Below, piece by piece: positions 33,489-40,796 of a stretch of DNA of 64,000 bases. This DNA comes from JAICMB01 sp035295125 (GTDB lineage: Bacteria > Acidobacteriota > Terriglobia > Bryobacterales > Bryobacteraceae). Within the stretch, counting starts at the first letter, position 1, and each line of letters starts with the position of its first letter. The notes under the pieces were generated by a model that saw only the letters and a list, made by a program, of their open reading frames with translations, made no database searches and was not told the origin of the DNA. Location of the stretch: the NCBI GenBank assembly GCA_035295125.1, contig DATGJP010000078.1, positions 1 through 64,000 on the forward strand, read 5' to 3'. The position numbers were made by a program, and so were the translations under genes.

Positions 33489-34016
33489 TCAATAAAACAG
33501 GTACTTCTGCCAGCGATCGTCACTCTTTGCGAGCAGGCGCATCAGGTGCCGGCTGGTGTGCAGACTGAACGGACGAGGCGCGCGCGCCAGCTTCATCCCG
33601 GCCTCCTCGGGCGTACGGCTACCCTTGCGATTATTGCAGGGATGACAGCATGCGACGAGGTTCTCCCAGGTGGTTTCACCCGCCCGCGAGCGCGGAACCA
33701 CGTGGTCGAGCGTGAGCTCCGCAGATGGCAGTGTTCGATGGCAATATTGGCAGGTGTAGCGGTCGCGCATCAGGATATTCTTGCGCGATAGTGCTCGCGT
33801 CTGGTGCGGTATCCGACGGTACTCCAATAGGCGGATGACCGAAGGCATCGGCGTCTGCTGTCGTGCCGAGTGCACGAAATGGTGAGAAAGCTCTTCAGCG
33901 GAGGCCACTCCTTTCAGCACGAGAACCAGCGCACGGCGAGCCGCGCAAACGTTAATCGGCTCGTAGCTGGCATTCAGAACGAGAACGGGCTTATGCAATC
34001 GATCCAGACTGGGCAT
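33489..34016 (-). CDS. HNH endonuclease family protein
   Basis: A 175-residue protein with the common N-terminal segment V-L-V-L-N-A-S-Y-E-P-I-N-V-C and a C-terminal HNH domain: C-Q-Y-C, L-T-L-D-H-V-V-P-R-S-R-A-G, then C-C-H-P-C-N-N-R-K-G-S-R-T-P. The D-H pair, the Asn and the four zinc cysteines are all present. Small solitary HNH proteins of this type are widespread, and their cellular role is not settled. It overlaps the upstream comF by 26 bases, so the two are probably co-transcribed. Confidence 0.9.
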   Translation of the reverse strand: MPSLDRLHKPVLVLNASYEPINVCAARRALVLVLKGVASAEELSHHFVHSARQQTPMPSVIRLLEYRRIPHQTRALSRKNILMRDRYTCQYCHRTLPSAELTLDHVVPRSRAGETTWENLVACCHPCNNRKGSRTPEEAGMKLARAPRPFSLHTSRHLMRLLAKSDDRWQKYLFY

Positions 34017-34893
34017 CTTCTAAACTCCTGAACGGGTACGAATCAGGATTGCGATTCAAAGTAGTGTCGCGCACGGCGACGGTCAGACGGCGATCCACGC
34101 GGGCCACGGTCAGCAATGTGACCCGTCGAGCTCCCGCGCGTTTAAGAGCTTGCGCGCAGGAGCCGGCGGTTGCGCCGGTGGTCATAACATCATCGATCAG
34201 TAAAACACTCTTGTTGGCGACGGACCGCCGCGACTTCACGCGAAACGCGCCGCGCATGTTCTCACGCCGCTTGTTGCCCGTGAGTCCTGCTTGAACCTTT
34301 GTCGAGTGTACGCGCCGAACCAGGCATCGAACTTCCGTCCCGGTGCTGCGGCCAACTTCCTTCGCCAGCAGCAGCGACTGGTTGAATCCACGGCGCCATC
34401 GCTTGTACCAGTGCAGAGGAACCGGAACAATCAGGTCGAACTCTTCGCCGGGGGGAACCGCTGAAACCAGCATTCTACCGAGTGGCCGAGCCAACGTCTG
34501 AATGCGCGCGTACTTGAATAAATGAATCAGTTGCCGCAGCTCGTCTTCGTAGGAGCCGAACGAGTAGGCGCAATCAAAGGCATTCAGCCCGCGCCGGCAG
34601 AGGCCGCATAAACCATCCGCATCCAATGGAAATGGGCTAAGAAACGGGGTTCGGCAGGCCACGCAAAAGTGTTCCGCGGAAATAGGCTCGGGTTTCGCGA
34701 GACATTTCGGACAGACCGGTATGCGGCTGACCTTTACGAGAGGCTCAGCACAGATTCTGCAGTTGTCGGGAAAGAGGAGAGCAAAAAGGGCGCGAGGGAT
34801 CGATCGAACGAAGGTCGGGATGGCAGCCGGTACAAAACTCGTGAACCAACTACTGCTGAAGATACACCCCCAGTAAATTCCAGTGTACAACAA
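33991..34893 (-). CDS. comF: ComF-family phosphoribosyltransferase-like protein
   Basis: A 300-residue protein. The N-terminal third has two zinc-ribbon pairs (C-R-I-C ... C-P-K-C and C-V-A-C ... C-G-L-C). The rest is a type I phosphoribosyltransferase fold with the PRPP loop V-L-L-I-D-D-V-M-T-T-G-A-T and the R-R-G-F-N-Q-S-L-L-L-A signature. ComF proteins are needed for DNA uptake in competent bacteria, but a competence role here is not shown. The N-terminal 30 residues are unusual; a later in-frame start close to the F-P-D-N-C segment is possible. Confidence 0.88.
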   Translation of the reverse strand: MLYTGIYWGCIFSSSWFTSFVPAAIPTFVRSIPRALFALLFPDNCRICAEPLVKVSRIPVCPKCLAKPEPISAEHFCVACRTPFLSPFPLDADGLCGLCRRGLNAFDCAYSFGSYEDELRQLIHLFKYARIQTLARPLGRMLVSAVPPGEEFDLIVPVPLHWYKRWRRGFNQSLLLAKEVGRSTGTEVRCLVRRVHSTKVQAGLTGNKRRENMRGAFRVKSRRSVANKSVLLIDDVMTTGATAGSCAQALKRAGARRVTLLTVARVDRRLTVAVRDTTLNRNPDSYPFRSLEDAQSGSIA

Positions 34894-34931
34894 AGAAAAT
34901 CAGCGTTGTTCTATCCTGCCGTAACAGTTCT

Positions 34932-35333
34932 ATGACAGATCGCATCATTGGCCAACTCTATGCTCCACATTGGGGCAACCCCATGCTCCACATTGCGGGC
35001 CTGAACGATTGCTACCGGCGTGTTGAGCCGTTAAGATCGGTCAGGTGTGGCGACCACGAACTTCGTGAGAGACTCGAACAGGAACTTCGGTCACGGAGGC
35101 AAAAGAATGCACGCTATTCACTCCGCGCATTTGCCGCTTTTCTAGGAACCGATCACTCCACCCTTTCGCAAATCCTGCAACGCAAGCGGCGGACACCGGC
35201 CGGGCGCCTGCGGGTCTGGACTAAGAGGCTCGGTTTTGATCATGAGGAAATTGCGGCGTACGTTGCCGAGGAACATTTGCGTGACGCCGCTTTTGCTTTT
35301 CGTGAGTGTTCAGGATGTTTCTGCGGCAGTTGA
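34932..35333 (+). CDS. Helix-turn-helix protein, probably truncated
   Basis: A 133-residue ORF. Residues about 40-95 hold an HTH: Y-S-L-R-A-F-A-A-F-L-G-T-D-H-S-T-L-S-Q-I followed by Q-R-K-R-R, similar to the N-terminal HTH of TIGR02147-type regulators (normally over 200 residues). The last 15 residues (A-F-A-F-R-E-C-S-G-C-F-C-G-S) are an out-of-frame reading of a VOC-protein remnant, so the original C-terminus is lost. A 13-base direct repeat (34960-34972 and 34983-34995) covers the second Met; if translation starts at ATG 34983 this repeat lies at the start site and could be an operator. Confidence 0.55.
   Translation: MTDRIIGQLYAPHWGNPMLHIAGLNDCYRRVEPLRSVRCGDHELRERLEQELRSRRQKNARYSLRAFAAFLGTDHSTLSQILQRKRRTPAGRLRVWTKRLGFDHEEIAAYVAEEHLRDAAFAFRECSGCFCGS
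34960..34995. repeat. 13-base direct repeat at the start of the HTH gene
   Basis: ATGCTCCACATTG occurs at 34960-34972 and again at 34983-34995, a spacing of 23 bases. The ten bases between them (GGGCAACCCC) are themselves a dyad. The second copy contains an in-frame ATG of the HTH gene. An autoregulatory operator is possible; chance or a recent duplication is also possible. Confidence 0.4.
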
Positions 35334-35445
35334 GAAGGTCCGTGACTTAGGTACTCAAATAGTGATACCACCCACTACCCTTCCGGGAAGGTATTACACA
35401 GCCTCTGACCCTTCACGTCCCGCGACGGTTTGGAGGATGTGGAAG
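35281..35445 (+). pseudogene. VOC (glyoxalase/bleomycin-resistance) family remnant
   Basis: In the frame starting at 35281 the bases read V-T-P-L-L-L-F-V-S-V-Q-D-V-S-A-A-V-E-K-V, then R-D-L-G-T-Q-I-V-I-P-P-T, a T-A-S-D-P-S-R-P segment and W-R-M-W-K. This is the C-terminal half of a VOC protein (V-x-D-V-x-A-A-V-x-K-x-x-x-L-G-G-x-V-x-x-P-P and D-P-x-G-A-x-F-x-x-W-K). The N-terminal half is missing; upstream is an HTH gene. The end runs into dispersed repeat b instead of a stop. It is debris from deletion or recombination. Confidence 0.6.
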
Positions 35446-35508
35446 GGTGGAGCAGGCGGTTGCGCCTGCCTTTGGACCTCACGGGAACTGCGCAGCCGAA
35501 ACCGAACC
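35429..35508. repeat. Dispersed palindrome, copy b (long form)
   Basis: About 80 bases that align with 40656-40737: tttgga-gatgtggaagggtg, a GCAGGCG/CGCCTGC hairpin (35452-35458 and 35463-35469), then gcctgcctttggacctca and a gaaaccga stretch. It overlaps the end of the VOC remnant. The remainder of 35509-35571 holds nothing I can assign. Confidence 0.7.
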
Positions 35509-35571
35509 CACGCGATCTGGCTACGTTTGTCGTAGTTTCGAAATTCCTGTACTTACGTATAAGGCAGCATG

Positions 35572-36411
35572 CTACTGGCTGGCGCTGCTCTTGTTGGCTT
35601 CATACAAACCGACGCCGGTGCCCACACCGGCAGCCACCACGACACCGGTGATGATCAGCTTGGTTCCAAGCGCCATTCCCGTCGATACTCCTGCCGCCGT
35701 CGCCGCTCCGCCGGCGATCGAAGCATTCGTAACCGTCAGAACTGCGACAGCGCCATCCCTCGGCTTTTCATTGGGGTCGGGCGTACCCGTGACCGTCACC
35801 GTTTTGCCAATCATATTGTCGAAATTCTGGCCGGTGACTTCATACTTCATGCCCGTGTCCAGCACCGTGACAAAATAATGGCCATTTACCTTCGAAAGCC
35901 TGCCTGTGATCGTCGTGGGAGCGGTTGCGCCGGCATTCTGAGAGTCGAATTCGAGTGCGCGTTCCGGCGTAACCTTGGCGAGAAGTAAACCGTTCGGCAG
36001 GCTTACGTTCATCTCACCTGCGCTGGCGGAAACCGAAACTTTGCTGGTCCCCTGTACCGAAACTGCACCCTTCGACAGATTGTCGAGCGGTTGAATGCGC
36101 AAACTGCTGGCCTCGACAAGAAATCCCGACGCCTTGGAAAGCTCCGTCGTGCCTTTCTCCAGCACTAGCTTATTGCTGAAAAGCTTGCCCCGGGAACTCG
36201 GAGCCATGGCGAGTTCAATGCCTCGTTGCAGATGGAAATTGGTCGTAGCCTTTCCAGTTTCAATGAGCGTGCCATCGAACACCGTCGCGTTGCCAAATAC
36301 CGGCGAACCGTCGACTTGGATGCTGCCGTGTGCCGTAACCGTGCCAATCGATGCTGGCGCCCCTGCCACCAATGCAGCCGTCAGAATAACCAGGATGAAA
36401 AACCGAAGCAC
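35572..36411 (-). CDS. FecR-like secreted protein
   Basis: A 279-residue protein from GTG 36411, chosen because GGAGG lies seven bases upstream; the frame is open to 36459. A signal peptide (V-L-R-F-F-I-L-V-I-L-T-A-A-L-V-A-G-A) is followed by a FecR-type beta-helix (G-T-V-T-A-H-G-S-I-Q-V-D-G, G-T-L-I-E-T-G, A-M-A-P-S-S-R-G-K). A small beta domain follows (T-G-R-L-S-K-V-N-G-H-Y-F-V-T-V). The protein ends in a Gly/Ala-rich hydrophobic stretch and N-K-S-S-A-S-Q, possibly a membrane anchor. Acidobacteria carry many such proteins beside exopolysaccharide or kinase genes. The function is unknown. Confidence 0.75.
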   Translation of the reverse strand: MLRFFILVILTAALVAGAPASIGTVTAHGSIQVDGSPVFGNATVFDGTLIETGKATTNFHLQRGIELAMAPSSRGKLFSNKLVLEKGTTELSKASGFLVEASSLRIQPLDNLSKGAVSVQGTSKVSVSASAGEMNVSLPNGLLLAKVTPERALEFDSQNAGATAPTTITGRLSKVNGHYFVTVLDTGMKYEVTGQNFDNMIGKTVTVTGTPDPNEKPRDGAVAVLTVTNASIAGGAATAAGVSTGMALGTKLIITGVVVAAGVGTGVGLYEANKSSASQ

Positions 36412-36513
36412 TTTCAAGCCTCCACAATAACGCTTCAAATCGCTTCCAGAATACGGCATAATAATGTTGGACGCAAGAGTTTTCTCTTTTATTTTGAATA
36501 AGTTGGTAGTACA

Positions 36514-37575
36514 TTGTCAGACAGATTGATGACTTACTACGAAGAATTGGGACTATCCTCCACCGCGAGCGAGGAAGATATCCACAAGGCCTATCGAGCC
36601 CTTTCCAAACTCTTGCATCCCGATCAACAAAGCGACCCGGAATTGCGGCGCGCGGCGGAAATCCAGATGCTTCGGCTCAACGGCATCGTGGAAGTTCTGC
36701 TGGATACGGACCGCCGCCGGCGCTATGACAACTCCCTTGTGTCGCGCTCCACGGAGCTAGCCATCCCCAGCCCCGTGGCGCCATGGTTGAAATACGTCGA
36801 ACCTCTGCGCCGAGGCTCCACCTTGGTCCTGCTAGGTACAATCACCGCGGCAGTTGTTCTCACTCTCGGCGTACTCTGGTTTGTGGCCGGCGACCTGATG
36901 CACTTCGGCGCCGCCCATGCTGCCGCTCCCACCGTCGGTTCCAATAAGCCCTCGTCCGACGCCGAACAACTCTCGTCAGCCGGTCGGGCGCAGTCAAAAC
37001 GAAAGACCACGATTACGAGCAGGAAAACGCCTTCCCTTGTAAGCCGAAATACTATTGAAAAGGCTGACGATCCGGAGGGCATACCGGCAATCGATCTCCC
37101 GTCCGTCCAAACAGCTTCGGTAAGCCAGCCCGTAATTGCCACGATTCCCCGGGCATCCAGTTTCGTTCCCTCTCTCCCGACAGAAAATCCCGTAACCCAG
37201 GCGAACTCATCTCTCGACGGCTTATGGGTTTACACACCCGCCGCGAACAAACCTGAAGGGAATCAGACCCTGCTGTACGTTCCCGAATACATCGAACTAC
37301 ACGTCCACTCCAGCGAGAACCTGCTTTTCGGAGAATACACATCTCGCTACCGGGTGGAAGATAAAGCCATTTCTCCCTATGTTAAGTTCACTTTTCAAGG
37401 AGCCTTCACCCCCACGGTATTTGCGTGGCGTTCGGACGACGGTAGCCGCGGAACTGTCGGCCTCCAAGTGCTCAGCGCACAAACTCTGCAGGTCAATTGG
37501 CGAGTGACTCAATTCGGCTCCAGCATGGGACTCGCTGCGGGAACCGCAATCTTAATTCGAAAGATCGAACAGTGA
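36514..37575 (+). CDS. J-domain membrane protein
   Basis: A 353-residue protein. Residues 7-75 are a DnaJ domain (Y-Y-E-E-L-G-L-S-S-T-A-S-E-E-D-I-H-K-A-Y, H-P-D motif, R-R-R-Y-D-N). One transmembrane helix lies at about 105-125 (L-V-L-L-G-T-I-T-A-A-V-V-L-T-L-G). A Ser/Thr-rich linker leads to a beta-rich C-terminal domain (L-D-G-L-W-V-Y-T-P, G-E-Y-T-S-R-Y). The start is TTG 36514 or ATG 36529. The J-domain would recruit a cytoplasmic DnaK to the membrane. It overlaps the next gene (GTGA) and is divergent from the FecR-like gene. Confidence 0.82.
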   Translation: MSDRLMTYYEELGLSSTASEEDIHKAYRALSKLLHPDQQSDPELRRAAEIQMLRLNGIVEVLLDTDRRRRYDNSLVSRSTELAIPSPVAPWLKYVEPLRRGSTLVLLGTITAAVVLTLGVLWFVAGDLMHFGAAHAAAPTVGSNKPSSDAEQLSSAGRAQSKRKTTITSRKTPSLVSRNTIEKADDPEGIPAIDLPSVQTASVSQPVIATIPRASSFVPSLPTENPVTQANSSLDGLWVYTPAANKPEGNQTLLYVPEYIELHVHSSENLLFGEYTSRYRVEDKAISPYVKFTFQGAFTPTVFAWRSDDGSRGTVGLQVLSAQTLQVNWRVTQFGSSMGLAAGTAILIRKIEQ

Positions 37576-38759
37576 TTCGTGTAGCGCAAAGCCTCGTGGT
37601 CGTTATGGCTTGCGCAATCGGTATATGGTGGTCATTCCAGGTGGCCCGCGCCGATTATCTGTTCCACCTTGATACCGAAGAGTCGCTGCGAGAGGCGATC
37701 GCAATCGTGCCGGACCAGCCGCGTTATTATGCCCGCCTGGCTCAGCATGAAACTGATCATGCGGAGCGCCTCCTCGAAAAAGCTTTGTCCATTAGCCGCT
37801 ATGATTCGCAGGCGACTATCGATCTCGCCCTGCTAAAGGAGGCGCGCGGCGATTACGGTAGCGCCGAAAAGCTGCTGCTCAATGCTTATGCCATCGATAA
37901 GACCTATCTGACCCGCTGGACGCTTGCAAATTTCTACATCCGGCGCGACAACATGCCTGAATTCTGGCATTGGGCCCATAAGGCGGCCGAAATGCCTGCC
38001 GAAGATATCCAGGCCCTGTTTCAGCTCTGCTGGCGCGCCGCGCCTGACACCAGTCTCATTTCAGAAAAGGTCCTCACGGCCGATCCGCAAGTGACCCGCC
38101 AATTCATTAGATTCTTGTTGAATCGCAATGAATTGCAGGCCGCCGCTTCACTGGCTACACAATTGATCGCACGGGGGCGGGCGGCCCCGGATGCGCCGGT
38201 CCTCTACGCGCTCATCGACCGCCTCCTGACAGCCGGCCATGCGCAGGCGGCGCTCGATGTATGGGGGGCTTTGAGGAATAGCGGCTGGGTCCCATCAGAT
38301 GCCGGGGTGCCGTATAATTCGTCGTTCTCCCGCCCGCCCGAGCCGGTCGCCTTCGACTGGCATATTTACCCTGCCGACGGCCTGCAGCCGAGAATGGGCC
38401 AAAACGGACTCGAAGTGGAGTTCTCCGGCCGCCAGCCGGAGAATTGTACGATCGGCGAACAGGTTTTGGCTTTGGGAAGCGGCGCACACATCCTGACCTA
38501 CCGCTATCGCACCTCTGGGATCGCACCCGATACAGGGCTCGCATGGAAGATTGCCGACGCCAAATCGGGGGCAGTCCTCGCCACCTCGCACGATATGTCC
38601 AGCGCAGAGTACCGCGAGGATTCGGTCGACTTCCCAACCTCCGACCCACTCACGCTGGTTCGCCTCCGCCTCGAATATCACCGCGCCCTGGGCACTTCAC
38701 GTTTTACGGGCACGGCAGATGTCGGTAACGTAAAGCTGAAGGCGAGCCCTATTCGTTAA
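37572..38759 (+). CDS. TPR-like membrane-anchored protein
   Basis: A 395-residue protein starting at GTG 37572, which overlaps the preceding stop as GTGA. An N-terminal hydrophobic anchor (V-V-V-M-A-C-A-I-G-I-W-W-S-F-Q-V-A) is followed by degenerate TPR helices (about 40-250: R-E-A-I-A-I-V-P-D-Q-P-R-Y-Y-A-R-L-A, A-E-R-L-L-E-K-A-L-S-I). A beta-sandwich-like C-terminal domain ends the protein. Such proteins often accompany acidobacterial polysaccharide-export genes. Pairing with the J-domain gene suggests a shared complex. Its 3' end overlaps the convergent S9 peptidase by eleven bases. Confidence 0.75.
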   Translation: MIRVAQSLVVVMACAIGIWWSFQVARADYLFHLDTEESLREAIAIVPDQPRYYARLAQHETDHAERLLEKALSISRYDSQATIDLALLKEARGDYGSAEKLLLNAYAIDKTYLTRWTLANFYIRRDNMPEFWHWAHKAAEMPAEDIQALFQLCWRAAPDTSLISEKVLTADPQVTRQFIRFLLNRNELQAAASLATQLIARGRAAPDAPVLYALIDRLLTAGHAQAALDVWGALRNSGWVPSDAGVPYNSSFSRPPEPVAFDWHIYPADGLQPRMGQNGLEVEFSGRQPENCTIGEQVLALGSGAHILTYRYRTSGIAPDTGLAWKIADAKSGAVLATSHDMSSAEYREDSVDFPTSDPLTLVRLRLEYHRALGTSRFTGTADVGNVKLKASPIR

Positions 38760-40794
38760 ACCACGCCACCGTACGCTGCATCAGGTCGCGGATGTGATTG
38801 CTGTCGTGGAAGCGATGCCCCTCGCCCTGGTACACCACCAGTTGCGTCTTGACCCCCAGCGTTTTGAGCGCATGCCAGAACTCGCGCGATTGCGGCTCCG
38901 GGACCTCGCCGTCCATTTCGCCGACAACCACCAGAGTCGGCGTCTTTGCCTTCTTGATGAACTCCATCGGCGAACTCTTTGCATATACCGCCGGATCGTC
39001 ATAAACCGACGCGCCGAAGTACGGAATCATCCATTCGTCAATCGAGTTTTCTCCATAGTAACTCTGCCAGTTCGAAAGCCCGGCGCCCGTAACCGCCCTG
39101 TAGAAACGGTTCGTCTGCGTCACCGCCCACATCGTCATGTAGCCGCCGTAGCTCCATCCCGCAATCCCGACGCGCTTGTCATCGACCGGGTAATCATGCA
39201 CCACTTTGTCCACGCCGGTCAGGATGTCGCGCAAGTCGCCATAGCCGAAGTCCTTCACGTTGGCACGGGTGAACGCCTCGCCCTGGCCGTAGCTGCCTCG
39301 AGGATTCGGAAAAAACACGAAGTATCCCTGTGCCGAAAGAACAGACAGATCGAAAAAGGTTGACGGCCACGCCTGCCGCCTCTCAGACGCCGGTCCGCCA
39401 TGCACCGAAACCACCATCGGGTACTTCCGGCCGGCCTGGTAGTTCAGCGGAAACAACAGCCATCCCTGCACGTGGAAGCCGTCGTTCAGCCATTCAATGC
39501 TTTCCGCCTTGCCCCACTGAGGATTCAAACCCTGATTAGCGTGCGTCAACTGCCGCCATTGGCCAATCGGTCCGGCCCAGACCTCCGGCGGAGCCGACCA
39601 GGAATTCCTAATGACGATACTCGCTTGTGCGGAACCCGCAAAAACCAGGCTTTCGTCGCCTTTCCAGATCATGCTGGCGCTGCCACTCGCGAGATCGAGT
39701 GATTGAAATGCTGTCGAACCAGATATGTGGTCGGTGATCAGCAGACCCTTGGAATCAGGAAGCCAGGAAATATCGCTGGGACTCGACTTCCATCCGGGCG
39801 TGACGTTTTTCGGGGTGCCCCCCTCAGCCGGAATTGTGTGGATCTCGCCGCCGGTGACGCCCTCATCGCTCATCAGCCCTTCAATGAACGCGATAGTCCG
39901 TCCGTCGGGCGACCATCGCGGCGCCGCAATCTGCAGCTTCGGCTTGTACAGGTGGCGTGTGGAACCTCCCGCCACGTCGATGGCATATAACTCGGCGTAA
40001 TACCAGTTGTCGTCGCCAGGAGGAGGCGCGGCGTCATAAACCACCTGCTTACTGTCAGGCGACCAATCGTATTCGAAAATGTGCGTGCGCTCCGGCGTGA
40101 TCTGACGCATCGTCCCCGACCGCATGTCGACGATCGCCAGCCGCTGCACGAAATACTTGTCCTCAATGACGCCCGTTTCCGGCAGAACGGCCTCGACAGG
40201 TCCCAGATTGCGTGTTGCGTTCTCCGTGAACAGGACCGCGATCTGGCGTCCGTCGGGCGACCATCTCATATCCTGGAAATACCCGGTTGCGTCCGTGACA
40301 CGCCGCGGCTTGCCCGACCGATCGGCCACATAGATCTGCTCCTGGCCGGATTTCGCCGCATCGGATAAGAACGCGATTCGCGACCCATCCGGCGACCATG
40401 CGACACCTCGTTCCACACACTTCTCTTTGCACGCACTCAGGCGCTTGGCGCTGCCGTCGGGGAAATTTTGGGTCCAGACGCCGTCATCCACCCAGGCCGC
40501 GCGCTTGCCGTCGTTCGTAATTGCAACTTCAGTAAAGCGCTTCGTGCTGCTCAGCAAATCGAGCGTCTGGTCAATGGTGGTCTGGGCGAGCGCAGCCGGT
40601 GCGAGCAGAAGCAAAAGAATGAGCCAGTTCTTCTGATTGTTTGCGCCATGCGAAGTTTTGGACGATGTGGAAGGGTGAATCAGGCATTCAGCCTGCCTTT
40701 GGACCTCACCAGGAACGCGAGGTTGAAACCGACTGGGCCGCCTTCCTGCCTTGTCAACCATGCCAGCGCGCCTCTGGGGACGCCGATCGAGCAT
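38749..40794 (-). CDS. Secreted S9 prolyl-oligopeptidase family peptidase; start uncertain
   Basis: The body is a beta-propeller of S-P-D-G repeats followed by an alpha/beta-hydrolase domain: catalytic Ser in G-W-S-Y-G-G-Y, Asp in G-E-M-D-G-E-V-P, His in G-E-G-H-R-F. A signal-like segment N-W-L-I-L-L-L-L-L-A-P-A-A-L-A-Q begins near 40636, but no in-frame ATG or GTG stands directly before it. The frame continues upstream through dispersed repeat copy c to ATG 40794, which has a GAAGGG site inside the previous gene. The repeat appears to have inserted at the original start, so the protein may now carry a translated repeat as an N-terminal extension. Cotranscribed with the tricorn gene. Confidence 0.85.
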   Translation of the reverse strand: MLDRRPQRRAGMVDKAGRRPSRFQPRVPGEVQRQAECLIHPSTSSKTSHGANNQKNWLILLLLLAPAALAQTTIDQTLDLLSSTKRFTEVAITNDGKRAAWVDDGVWTQNFPDGSAKRLSACKEKCVERGVAWSPDGSRIAFLSDAAKSGQEQIYVADRSGKPRRVTDATGYFQDMRWSPDGRQIAVLFTENATRNLGPVEAVLPETGVIEDKYFVQRLAIVDMRSGTMRQITPERTHIFEYDWSPDSKQVVYDAAPPPGDDNWYYAELYAIDVAGGSTRHLYKPKLQIAAPRWSPDGRTIAFIEGLMSDEGVTGGEIHTIPAEGGTPKNVTPGWKSSPSDISWLPDSKGLLITDHISGSTAFQSLDLASGSASMIWKGDESLVFAGSAQASIVIRNSWSAPPEVWAGPIGQWRQLTHANQGLNPQWGKAESIEWLNDGFHVQGWLLFPLNYQAGRKYPMVVSVHGGPASERRQAWPSTFFDLSVLSAQGYFVFFPNPRGSYGQGEAFTRANVKDFGYGDLRDILTGVDKVVHDYPVDDKRVGIAGWSYGGYMTMWAVTQTNRFYRAVTGAGLSNWQSYYGENSIDEWMIPYFGASVYDDPAVYAKSSPMEFIKKAKTPTLVVVGEMDGEVPEPQSREFWHALKTLGVKTQLVVYQGEGHRFHDSNHIRDLMQRTVAWFNE
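40656..40737. repeat. Dispersed palindrome, copy c (long form) in the S9 peptidase 5' region
   Basis: About 80 bases closely matching copy b: tttggacgatgtggaagggtg, a CAGGC...GCCTG hairpin with loop ATTCA (40681-40695), then gcctttggacctcacc and gaaaccga. On the minus strand it is open and would be translated as V-P-G-E-V-Q-R-Q-A-E ahead of the signal-like segment of the S9 peptidase. Confidence 0.7.
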
Positions 40795-40796
40795 GA

